This document shows positions 11,345 to 21,378 of a stretch of DNA of 64,000 nucleotides, piece by piece; the first letter of the stretch is position 1, and each line of letters starts with the position of its first letter. The DNA is from Xenoacremonium recifei (Eukaryota; Ascomycota; Sordariomycetes; Hypocreales; Nectriaceae). The DNA lies in the NCBI GenBank assembly GCA_012184525.1, contig WOFQ01000023.1:186001-250000 (forward strand), written 5' to 3'. The notes under the pieces are model-generated. The model was not told where the DNA came from. It did no database searches and saw only the letters and a program-made list of their open reading frames with translations. A program made the position numbers and the translations under genes.

Positions 11345-13860
11345 CTAGTACAGGCCGAAGACGAGCGCAGCAAGAAATACCACAGTCGCCAGGGTGCTCT
11401 TGGGATGCTGCGCTGCCATGCTCTTGGAACCGTCATTACCTGTAGAGATCTTCGTTAGCATTGACTCACAGCCTCCCTACGACACCATCGCACTTACTTG
11501 GATCCGTGGTATTGGAGCTCGTCGAGTTCGTCGGCTCGGCACTGGAAGAATTCGACGAAGAGTTCGACTGCAGCACCCCAGGTCCCGGCATCGGCTTCGC
11601 ACGGCTCCTCACCCTGTCATCATACTCGACCGTCGTGTTCCCAATGGTGCCATCCTCATTGACCGTCGACCCCGGCACGCAGGTTCCATTCCTCCACGCA
11701 ACATCCGCGACTCTGCGCCACGTCTCCGTGACATTGGACACCATTGCAGCAGTATAGAACAACCGACAATGCGCTGCCTCGTAGCGGAATTGCAGCGGAT
11801 AGCCCTCCAAATCGTCGATAAAGTACCCGCTGTGGGAGTTGCATGCGGCGGCGCTAGAATCCTGCAAGAAGGGCAGCAGGGGCGCATCCTCAGGGCTGGG
11901 GATGGCACTGGCTGCGTCGTTCAGTACATTCTCGGCATGTCGACTGTCGGATGCACTGTTGTTGATCTGCACAAAGGCCTGCTGGAACTCTGAAAAGGTA
12001 TTGAGTTCCGTGCCCTTGGTGCCGCCCATGGCCTGCATCGGAAGCTCTAAGGGTCGCCCACCCAGAGCGAGCGTCTTGATACCGTAAGTTCGTGTGAGGA
12101 GGCCGGTCAGGATGTTGCAAGACGAAGCGCAGGTGCCATCGGTTATGATCAACATGTTCTCAGGCTTGAAGGGCGCCTTTGCAATTACCGGGGAATTATT
12201 CGGATCAAAGCCGTTGAGATAGAACTTCTTGTGGTCTCCAAACGGCTTTGAGATGTCGTCGACGAAGGCGTCGGTAACGTTCTGTCCCTTGACTAGGTAT
12301 GGACCATAGAAAACCTTTCCGACCTCGATAGCATCGCCTTTGTCGTCCAGAGGGAAGTCATCGTCATCGAGTATCGTCCCTACCACGGCGGGATAGTCGG
12401 CTTCAGATGCGGCGCCGAGGGATTTGGTCGCTCGCATCCGGTCAAAGGTGGTCATCACGCCGTCCGGAAACAAAAGGCGGTAGATCTCAATTGCCAGCTC
12501 GACAGAACCGCCTCCATTCGCTGAGAGATCAATGACCAACTTGTCGCGACCGGCCTTTTTGGCCTCTTTGACAAGTTTGACGAAGACTGCGCGACAGTCT
12601 TCTAGAAACTCAACCTCCTGATCTCTGTCCAAGTCATCGTTGCCGGCACCGAGAGGCAGGAAGCTGAGAATCGCGAGGATTGCAACATCGGCGAACCCAG
12701 TGTCGTTAAGAAAGTAGCCCGCCAGCGCACCCGTTGATTCCTTCACTACGGGATAGGGATACCCCGGAACGGTGGCGGAGCCTGGCTCTGGCTGAGTCGT
12801 CGCGCTTGGGGCTGCAACGGCTGCACTGGAGGCGGTCTCACTCGGCGCCTGGCTCGCCGTAGACGAAGGCGGCACCTCAAAGGCTTGGTGGAAGTCTTCC
12901 CCGTTGTCGATGCCCGTAAAGTTGACACCAGGAAGGAAAAGGACCTGGTTCTGGATGATGAGGGTCGAGCCATTCTTAAACGTGACGGTGTAGTTATCTG
13001 GGATCTCGAAAGAACTAAAGACGATGGTCCCAGTCTGTCCCGCTGCGACACCAGGAATGGAGGTGAAGAGGGCATTGAACTGGGCATCAGGATCCTGATA
13101 ATTGGCGATATTAAACACGGCGTCCTGCTCGAGGAAATCGGTGATATTCGTCCCGTCGATTGATTGGATGGGCGAAGGCTCGAATGTCAAATCGTCAACG
13201 GTTTCGGGGTTCACATCGGTTCGAAGATAGATCTCGGGAACTTTCAAGCCATCTTCGGAGATTGACACGAGGTTCAGATCCTTGCGAGAAAATGCGATCG
13301 TGTTGAGCAGAGCAGGCGGATAGTTAAAATGGTTATCGCAAGCGTCAAGGAACTTTAAAGGCGGGGTCTTAGCGTGAGACAGAGACTCAGGACTCGTGGG
13401 AAAAACTTACGATGCTTTGCAGGTCGAGCATCACATTGTACTGGGAGTCGTAGCCATCCTTCTCCAGCTTGTCCTTGATCTTCCCCAGACCACCTAGAAT
13501 GTCGACACCTGGCATCAGATACCCCATGGGAGGGTCAGCCAAGATTTCTATTGTGCTCTGAAACCCAATGTAGGGGTCTAAGTACTGAAGGAGCGCCAGG
13601 TCGCTGGACTTGTCCACGGGTACCGACTTGAGGCACTGGATCCCGGTTGAGGGACTGATCGAAACCAAAACTGCGCCATCGTCGGAGCTGTTGGAAGCAT
13701 CGTATGCGTCACTGAGAACCTTACAAGGTTCTTCCGCGCCGGCAGCCTCTTGGTTGTATATGCATACCTTGAAGGCCTGAACCCTATTCACCATCCGCCG
13801 GGGATTAAGGGTGGCCACGGCAAGGTTAACAAACGCCAGCGACCAAACTGAGAAACGCAT
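11345..13860 (-). CDS. Secreted S41-family (tail-specific/CPAF-like) peptidase with GPI-type C-terminus
   Basis: Three exons (13860-13411, 13367-11498, 11439-11345) give 804 residues. The ATG at 13860 starts a signal peptide (MRFSVWSLAFVNLAVATL); a longer upstream frame exists but would bury it. The C-terminal half carries S41 features: the strand LVIDLSANGGGS and the Ser-containing segment DGTCASSCNILTGLL near residue 565, where the catalytic Ser would lie. Splicing the third exon adds a Ser/Asn-rich stretch followed by a hydrophobic end (TLATVVFLAALVFGLY), a GPI-anchor pattern that the second exon alone lacks. I therefore expect a cell-surface or secreted serine protease. Introns are 43 bp (unusually short) and 58 bp. 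Substrate is unknown. Family assignment comes from motifs, not alignment. Confidence 0.8.
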
Positions 13861-14431
13861 GATGTAGAAGACCGCTCCTGGCAGCCCAATGGAGGTTGAA
13901 ATTGTCAATAAGGCAGAACGAGCGAAAAGAGCGGCCGCTGCCGATAATAGATTTGGGGCTCCTTTACCCTTTAAGTATATTTGCGCCATCGCGTCCTTGA
14001 ACTCTAATGGTTCTGAAGGAGAGCCAAACTTTGGACTCCATCAAGCATACTTCAGGAATGAATGCCATGCTCTAGATGTTAAACGAAATAAGCTTCTCGT
14101 TTAGGATCGCCACAAAGCCCTCTTCTAAGCCACAGATTCCAGATGCGGAGTGCGTGGTAGGGCTACTCTCTGCTTCGACATACCAGGAAGGCGAACTTAA
14201 AAGATCGATAGGGCCTCAATAGATTGCTTGGAAATAGTGAGTTTCAGTGGATTCCTGGGGTCGTGTTCTGGACGCTGGCTTGGCGCGTTTGAGGGTCGTC
14301 GAGTTGAACCTTCTCGCAGACTCGGTTGGTGAGTGTCCGTTCCGGGCGCAAAAGGAGTCTGTAGAGGAAAATATGCTAACATAGAGTCGAGAATGGAACG
14401 ATATCAAGCGGTGCTTATGCTGGATCTGCCA
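13861..14431. other. Intergenic region between two minus-strand genes
   Basis: Promoter of the peptidase gene and 3' flank of the bZIP gene. No supported gene or repeat is seen. Confidence 0.6.
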
Positions 14432-15759
14432 TTAGGCATAGTTCACACCTTGCAAGGCCTGCCATCGGGCGCTCTGTTGATAGAGCTCGCTGTCTTTCCC
14501 TCCCACAACCATGCACCACTTCTCCAGGAACCACGGAGCTGCCTCCCAGCTCGCCATATCCCAAGGCTGGTAACCGCTGCCGTCCCGGGATCTCGTGCCG
14601 GACCGGTCTCCGCGCCAGACCCTTAGGCCGCCGCGGGCATAGATGTCGATCTTGAGCTCCCAGATGTTGAAGAGATGCGGCATGGCAGCTGACAGCATGA
14701 TAGCACGGTCTCGCAGCATGGGAATAGGGACGAGGTCTAGACTGGCTGGATGGGGTATCAGGATCTGGAAGAGAGTTGGCCGAAGGTGGATTGGGATTTT
14801 CCTGCTGACACTGTTCTGGTGGTTCTGCGTGTTGCGCGTGAGACTTGACGTTTGGGAGAGGAGAAGCGATGCTGGGTCGCTTTGTGGCGTGATGTCTGGC
14901 CTGTAGAAAGGTGAGATGGAGTTGATGCCACAGCTAGCGATTTCGTTGATGTCAAAACCGAGACATAGAGCGTTCTCCAATACGGCCGAAAAGATGGTCG
15001 TAGAGATGAGTTGGATAGTCTGCGGCGGCGAGTCTGGCAGTGCGGCTATTTGTTGATCGGGTACCCTCCGAGTCAGAGCAGTGCTTGAAGAGTCTTCATC
15101 GTACATGAGGGCGTCAAGAGTTGCGTCATTCTTTGATGGCAATAATGCGCCCTCGTTCTCGAAGAACTGAGCCAAGGCCTTTCCAGCCCGTTCCAAAGAC
15201 GCCGTGCTGAACGGCGGAGACACGGCGAGAACAGGATCGAGGAGAGTAGAATCGCAAGAAGCTTCGTGATTCGGAGGATTGGAAGAAGCATTCTCGGCAG
15301 TGGATGAAAGCATAGAGCTTTCTGAGACATTTGCAGGAGGACTCGGCCTTGCGGTTCCCGGCAGTCCGGATTCCTCCTCAGAACTTGGCCTCCTGCCTGA
15401 CAAAGCCCCTTTAGCTGGTGTTTCTTGTGAGGGAACACCTTCTCCTACGATAGGATATGTTGTCTCTCTGCCAGTTCCCTGAGAAGGACGGGCTTTCAAT
15501 GGTGGATTGATGGGAGTTCTCTGTAGGGTCTCGCGACGGGCTTTGCGGAGGTCCCTCTGCCTCTCTCCTTGGGTCCACGCGTAAGCCAGATATCATCGGA
15601 AGCTTCTGAGATGAAGAGGAGCTTACTGTAGGCTTGTTGCGCAACTCGATTTTGCTCTCTGCGTGCCTCCGTCAATACCCGTCTCCTGGGCTTGGCGGAT
15701 TTGCCCCTCTCTCCGGCTCGCGGGAGGGGCTTGGCGCGAGGACAGGATGAGTCCGACAT
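14432..15759 (-). CDS. bZIP transcription factor with C-terminal DUF3425 domain
   Basis: Exons 15759-15627 and 15564-14432 (62-bp intron) give 421 residues. The basic region is assembled across the junction: RRRVLTEARREQNRVAQQAY continues as KRQRDLRKARRE, the classical fungal bZIP N-x7-R/K pattern with Val and Gln substitutions in the core. The middle is a Ser/Pro-rich, probably disordered stretch. The C-terminus has DUF3425 hallmarks: WDMASWEAAPWFLEKW, then VVGGKDSELYQQSARW. This architecture is common in Pezizomycotina regulators of stress and secondary metabolism. The acceptor was set by frame; a nearby AG in another frame would destroy the basic region. No obvious target gene is adjacent, though an NmrA-like gene is divergent from it. 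Confidence 0.87.
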
Positions 15760-16038
15760 GACACTGACAGCGCAAAGGGCCTTGTTGGTTCAAGAGTATG
15801 GGCTTATGGAGAGCCCGCCTATGATGTTGTTGAGCGTCGGAAGGCGAGTTCTATAGCATTCCGAATGAGTTATAGCCTGATCCTTCTGGCCTTATCTCCG
15901 GTGGTGGGCTTACGGCTTTGACGATGGCTTACGGGTTTCTAGCCAATCAGTGCCGGCCGATGAACTGGAGATCCTCCAGTCGCGACGACAATCGAATTGG
16001 TGTAAGAGATGTCGGTTGTAAGAGGGGAATTCCTCAGG

Positions 16039-16046
16039 TATAAATA
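16039..16046 (+). promoter_or_regulatory. TATA box of the NmrA-like gene
   Basis: TATAAATA lies 118 bp before the ATG at 16164, a good position for a fungal core promoter. The sequence between 15760 and 16163 is the shared upstream region of two divergent genes. Confidence 0.5.
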
Positions 16047-16163
16047 TGGTACGGCCCTCGCTTGGTTCGAAGACTTTCCTGGAGATACTTCGATCAGCTT
16101 GGTCAGATCACCCAGGGGCAGAGATCACCATCACAAGTGCAACCGGCAATCAATAAACCTACC

Positions 16164-17153
16164 ATGACTTCAAAGCTCATTGCTGTCGTGGGAGCCACTG
16201 GCAACCAGGGCTCATCTGTGGCCAATACCTTCTTGAGTCTCCCCAACTGGAAGGTCAGGTGTCTGACACGCAACCCTGACTCAGACAAGGCCAAGAAACT
16301 CGCCGAAGCAGGAGCCGAAGTTGTGAAAGCAGATTTGGCCGATTTTGACGCCGTGGCGAAAGCTTTCGAGGGTGCCCACGCCATCTTCGCCAACACAGAC
16401 TTTTGGGGCCCGTACCGGAGCCTCCTCGCTGCTGGAACGGCTCCGGAAAGCGCCAGCAAGCAGGCTTTTGACACGGAAGTGCTGCACGCCACCAACATTG
16501 CCCTCGCGGCTGCTGCGTCTCCCACATTGGAGCGCTATGTGTATTCGGCATTGGGTCCGATGAAAGAGGCCTCAGGAGGCAAATATCCGCACTCATACCA
16601 CTGGGAAACTAAGGCCGCGGCCGTCAAGTACATCGAGCGCGAGCAGCCAGCTCTGGCAGCCAAGACGTCCTTCATCTACATCGGAGGTTACATCACCAAT
16701 CCCTTCCTGCTGCCCAAGTACAGCGAGCAGATGGGCACATACGTCATGATGCTGCCGGGGCCAGAGACAACGAGGTTCCCGATTATTGACACGGTTCGAT
16801 CGACGGGTTCGTTCGTGCGCGCGCTGATCGAGGACGAGGCGCCGGGGACGAAGCTGCTCGCATATGACTGCGAGATGACGATGGGCGAGGTCCTGGAGGC
16901 ATGGCGCCAGGCTTCAGGCAAGGATGCCGTGTTCATGCAGGTCGATTTGCAGAAGCTTCAGGAGCTTTCGGGTCTGCCGATGGAGGTATTGGATGGGCCG
17001 GCGTTTCTGGCTGAGTATCACTACACGGCCGGGGTTGAGAACGTGATCGAGCCGAGCCAGCTGAAGATGAAGACGGAGACGCGCAATTATCTGGAGTTTT
17101 TGAAGTCGCAGAGCACGGAATATTTGTTAGGATCGAAGGCCACGTTGGAGTGA
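16164..17153 (+). CDS. NmrA-like NAD(P)-binding protein
   Basis: A single exon of 329 residues. The N-terminal Rossmann motif VVGATGNQGSSV (residues 8-19) is the NmrA/isoflavone-reductase form of GxxGxxG. It is followed by a basic LTRNPDSDKAKK stretch that would contact NADP phosphate. ALGPMKEASGGKYPHSYHWE and later segments match NmrA-like redox-sensor or oxidoreductase proteins, which either reduce small molecules or act as NAD(P)-sensing regulators. The frame is open upstream to 16062 but the first ATG is at 16164 in an ACC context. It is divergent from the bZIP factor. Which of the two family roles applies cannot be told from sequence. Confidence 0.88.
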   Translation: MTSKLIAVVGATGNQGSSVANTFLSLPNWKVRCLTRNPDSDKAKKLAEAGAEVVKADLADFDAVAKAFEGAHAIFANTDFWGPYRSLLAAGTAPESASKQAFDTEVLHATNIALAAAASPTLERYVYSALGPMKEASGGKYPHSYHWETKAAAVKYIEREQPALAAKTSFIYIGGYITNPFLLPKYSEQMGTYVMMLPGPETTRFPIIDTVRSTGSFVRALIEDEAPGTKLLAYDCEMTMGEVLEAWRQASGKDAVFMQVDLQKLQELSGLPMEVLDGPAFLAEYHYTAGVENVIEPSQLKMKTETRNYLEFLKSQSTEYLLGSKATLE

Positions 17154-17785
17154 GAGGTCGAAGTAGAGGGTGCAAGCTGTGGAAAGCGCTGAAAGACTTC
17201 ATCTGCCTGTACGCTCTAGCAGATGCTTGATCAGAGTACACAGAGAAAAGAATCGATACAAATGATTAATTGCCCAATGCGGTCCGTGGAGGGTTTGAAA
17301 CCCTGGTTGACGGTTACGCAAGACGGGGTACTTCCGTTTGCATGGAAAGAGCATGCTGGAGGCGTGGTATTGCGATACTTGTGACGTGCGCCTTCCGTAA
17401 AAGATGGGATAATGAGATGTTTAGAGATTGGGACACGTGTATTATAAAGACGGAGTTATTGTGAAGGAGTGTATAATACTGGGTGGATCGCACGTTTCCT
17501 GCCTGCTTTGGGAGCTCAGACACGACAGTACATCACGGAAGGCGACCGAAGGAGGCTCTGATTATGACGGAAAGATGATTCACGAACAACTACTCTCTAA
17601 AACTTTTTGGAGGCCCCCATGTCAACAATTCGTGCAAAGGGATCAGTCTCCTCCCCGCCAAACCGAGGCCCTTGACTAAGATACCAGTCCGCCCAACTTC
17701 CTCGACTCTCCAGAACCTGAACGCCAGCATGTCCCTCAGTGTGCTTACAGCGCACCGCGATCTTCGCTCTTGGGGCTCCCTCGCC
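17154..17785. other. Intergenic region between convergent genes
   Basis: The 3' flanks of the NmrA-like gene (plus) and the secreted unknown (minus). No supported gene is seen. Confidence 0.6.
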
Positions 17786-19065
17786 TCAGTCTGACTCCGA
17801 AGTCGACTCGTCGTTCATCCAGGGCTCCCAGCTTTGACGACGTTTTGCATTGCCCGCAAAAGTGATGACGGCGACGTCGTTGGGAACGACGCGGTTGCCG
17901 CAGATCTTGGTGTGCGTCAAAAGGCGGCGTTCACGCGATATGATCTTGAAGTCGAAATTGCGTCTGGCCGTCAGCTCTCCAAGCGACGAAGCAATTTCGG
18001 CAATGAAGAACTTGTCATCTGGCTTCTTGCAGCCCGAGTGGAGGCGCCGGATGTGAGGGTACTCAACGTACTCCTTGCTCTTCCAGTCTTTCTCGCGGCA
18101 CAAGCTGGGGTTGCCGGAGTCGTCTTCGGGCTCCTTGTAGTTGTAGATGGCGTAGACGGCACCGTTAGCATAGCCATGACGGGTGATGCCGACGCCGATG
18201 CCGTAACCCGTCTCCTGCCAGTCGGCGTCGTAGGCCTCTTCGTCTTCTTCATCCTTGTTGCAGATCATCTGGTAGCTCATGCCCTTGCAGACCATAAGCA
18301 TGCCGATCTGGAAAATGCAGAGGGCCGCGGACTCAGTGAAGTCGGCAGGGGTCGCGCTGCGGTAGCTTGCAGTCGAGCCAGTCGAGCCAGACGAGCCGGT
18401 GCTGTCGGAGCTGCGGTTCTCACGTCGGCGTTTGTGAGGTTGAGGCGGTTCCTGAACAGGTCGGGCGAGGCGTTGCATCGGGCCGTACTTGGCCGAGGTA
18501 GGGCTCACATCGACTGCCAAGATGGCACGGTCGAGAATAAGTTTATTTCTAGGATTGCTCATCTCAGATTCCGAGACGTCGGAATAGAGGTAGTGGGAAC
18601 TGACACTGATCGCATATGCGGCAAACTCGCCACCGAAGTCGCTCTGACCGATCAAGAGGTCGGGCGTGTGTTATGGACGTTCATGACCCAGAGATTCTTG
18701 GCAAGCCTATCCGCGTCCAGGCAAGTCGTGTTGGCCACAAGATCGATGAACTTCGCAGGGGTGATCTGGTGCCTCATTCTGCGCATGTGTCTGCCAAACC
18801 ACTTGCGCCCGAACTGAGCCATCTTAGCAACCACATCTGGTTCCTCTGGGAAGGCCTCCTTCAGAGCCCTCTCGATCCCTGCGGGACCGCCCTCATCAGC
18901 CTCGTCGAACTCGCCGCTTTGATGCCATTTGTAGAAACGATGCTCCAAGGGAGTAAAGCGCCGGATGATTTCCGCGTCGGTGAGGGACGGATCAAGGTCA
19001 TTCGCCATGGCGGAGGTAGTGCGCACAGCGTAGACAGAAAGTGCTAGGAAGAGGAAAGCCAACAT
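17786..19065 (-). CDS. Secreted protein of unknown function, apparent frameshift
   Basis: Two reading frames on the minus strand abut at about 18655. The first (19065 to about 18660) starts with a signal-peptide-like MLAFLFLALSVYAVRTTSA and ends WVMNVHNTRP before running out of frame. The second continues at once as DLLIGQSDFGGEFAAYA and runs to 17786. The join reads naturally if one base is missing near 18660. The only intron that would fix the frame is 44 bp with a poor GTCATG donor. The C-terminal part has a basic Ser/Gly-rich linker (KRRRENRSS) and a globular segment with paired Cys. I recognise no domain. Either this is a recent pseudogene, an assembly or base error, or a non-consensus intron. 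A second ATG (MANDLDP) has a better context but would remove the signal. Confidence 0.5.
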
Positions 19066-20365
19066 TGAGCGTATGGCAGAGGATGAAGATGCAGAAGGTG
19101 GGTTGAAAGCGAGGCGAGGGCGCAGAAAATGGATGAAAAACAGCAAGGTAGCGGGTGTTGCACAGTGCTGCAGCGCACAGCGCACGGTGCGTCTAAGTGA
19201 AGAAACAGGAGTGTACAAGGTACCTGACGCAAACAAATCGCCCAAGAGTGGTTTTCCTCATTTATTTGCTCGGTGTGACTCAGAAGGAGGAACGCAAATT
19301 GCCGTTTGTCTAAAGAGTCATCCTTACAAGCTCCGGTCCGGTCCAAAGACTCAAAGTTTGGGACACAAGCCATAAACAGAAACCCTCCGGCATGTCCTTT
19401 TTTGCTCTTACTCTGGGAGTCCATCCATCATCTGTGAATGGCAAAGAGCACATGCACGGAGCAAGAAGGCGGCGAGTGAAGGAGGGGAAGCCGGGTGCTG
19501 GATGGAGATATGCGAGGCTGGAGGTGGGAGGGAGGTTTGCGAGAGCGAGATAGGATCTAGACCCGTGGATCACTTTGATACCGTAAACAGAGTCCTTAGG
19601 CATATGCGATTAATTTATTGAATCTTCTGACTTGATGTAATTTTGAGTTTCTACGATTTTATCCCCTTGCCACATTGCTAGAGCCTGCGAGACCTAACGT
19701 TTGGGCATCTCGTATCAGCTTTGGTTGAACAAACGCGCATGCACTCAGAGCAACCAGCGCTCCCATAAAACGAAATCAAACATCAGCGCCGAGCTAGTAT
19801 ACACCCTTAAACGGGCTTTATTTTGAGATTGGTTCTGTTTATACTATGATAGCGACTGTAGTATTCCAATGCCTTCACGCTTAATTGTCTTGTTCTGTAG
19901 TGTTTCCAGCGTCACTGTGAGGCTCGAATGGCCTGTTTGCTCTCTCCCAATCTTTATTTGTGCTTTGACAAAATCGATTTGTATAATCAACTATGGATGA
20001 GTGATCATTCTTCTAACAAGCAGGTTGGATTATAAAATGCCTTCTTCGCCGCGAGCTCTGGATGATTTTCCTTCCTCATCTCCCACATCTTTTCTTCTGC
20101 AGCATCGGGCTTCTTGCTCTCTCGGCTTGACGCCCCGAACAAATATCCATTGCCAAGGTAAGGTTACTAAACACTATTCCTCGAGACATCCCTCAAGCTG
20201 ACTCCTTGATCCCAGGTTGGGTCCCTGACCTCCATCCCTATTCTCAGTACCAATCCTCATTCGATTCGTTAGTCCCTTAGGTAACCTGGCCCTTGATCAA
20301 TCTTGCCTCGAGCCACGGCTGACATAGTGCCCTTTAGAGGGATTCCTCCAGGTTGCCGGGCGGAA
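19066..20365. other. Intergenic region
   Basis: The upstream side of the secreted unknown and of the 20366 gene. AT-rich around 19600-20000. No supported gene is seen. Confidence 0.55.
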
Positions 20366-20971
20366 ATGGCTCTGCCCATTCAGCCTTCAAGCCGGCCACG
20401 CGTGTACCCGCTTCACACCCCGAACGCGCCTCTCTTGTCTGGCTCCGACTCAAAGGATCAGGAGACAATAACCAAGCAGCTCGTAACAATACTTAACTTG
20501 GGAGCGGCCGTATCAGAGGATATTGGCGCATTTCTCGACAGTCGCTGTTGGGAGAACATACGCCAGGAGCAGGTGGACATCCCGTACGGGCCGGCTCAGT
20601 TCTACGGACTAGCACACAGGTATCTGTATGCTGTGTGCGGGACCTCGCTTTTGCAGCGCCAGGCTACAGTGAATTCACGTGGCCTAAGACGGTCGCTAAG
20701 AGATGGCGGTACGGAAAGCTTTGAAGACATCTGCTTCAAAGCGAGGGAGACCTTGCGGGAGGCCAAAGTACTTTTGGCTGTATTGAGGGCGGAGCTGGTC
20801 GCCACATCGACCAATCCGCAGGCATTTGCTCAATTTGAGCATGGAGACGTTGCCAACGTTTCTCTGCGGGAGGTGCGTTTGTGGTGTTCGTTAAACACCA
20901 GGCAGATGCGTGAGATGGTATTCTCGAAGCGTCGCTCCATTGACGAGCTTCGCGAATTCCTCGGTAAGTGA
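20366..20971 (+). CDS. Unknown protein, intact member of a local degenerate gene family
   Basis: A 201-residue frame from the ATG at 20366. I recognise no known domain. It has three relatives in this window. Its N-terminal half (MALPIQPSSRPRVYPLHTP, then ETITKQLVTILNLG and SRCWENI) aligns with 45365-44985 minus and 59363-59000 minus. Its C-terminal half (NVSLREVRLWC) aligns with 60534-60070 minus. Here the frame is uninterrupted, while the relatives are broken. A GTAAGT donor overlaps the stop (20966 on), so a further small exon after an AG near 21000 is possible. No signal peptide or membrane segment is visible; the protein looks helical and mixed-charge. A 20-bp tandem repeat follows it. 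Confidence 0.5.
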   Translation: MALPIQPSSRPRVYPLHTPNAPLLSGSDSKDQETITKQLVTILNLGAAVSEDIGAFLDSRCWENIRQEQVDIPYGPAQFYGLAHRYLYAVCGTSLLQRQATVNSRGLRRSLRDGGTESFEDICFKARETLREAKVLLAVLRAELVATSTNPQAFAQFEHGDVANVSLREVRLWCSLNTRQMREMVFSKRRSIDELREFLGK

Positions 20972-21040
20972 TTTATATTACTTATAATAATAATTCACAG
21001 TACCTTCTTCTAATAGTGATTCACGATATCTATCTTTCTA

Positions 21041-21160
21041 CCATAACCCTTGACCCTCCCCTATATCCCTTAACCCTCCCCTATATCCCTTAACCCTCAC
21101 CTATATCCCTTAACCCTCACCTATATCCCTTAACCCTCCCCTATATCCCTTAACTATCCC
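21041..21160. repeat. 20-bp tandem repeat, about six units
   Basis: The unit CTATATCCCTTAACCCTCCC, with CCC/CAC variants, repeats from 21061 to 21160. A diverged unit sits at 21041-21060 and a decayed edge after it. The CCCTTAACCC core resembles but is not the fungal telomere repeat CCCTAA. It lies directly 3' of the 20366 gene. Confidence 0.85.
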
Positions 21161-21378
21161 CCTCATATAGGCTTCAACAGGATACTTGATACTAATCTCA
21201 AGATCAGAGTTTTGGTGGAGTTGCATTGTATTTGAGATATTTACCTATGAACGAAGGATGACGCTTATGTTTATGTATTGAAGTATTTCACTGTGCATGT
21301 GCTTTTTGTTATTCACAGACCTGATTTCAATGAAATAATATTTTTCTTATTGCCGAGTTTCATGATCTCAGATCTGTA

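Noticed and set aside
17834..18817. 327-residue plus-strand frame
   Set aside because: Antisense to the secreted unknown. The minus strand has the signal peptide and a protein-like composition.
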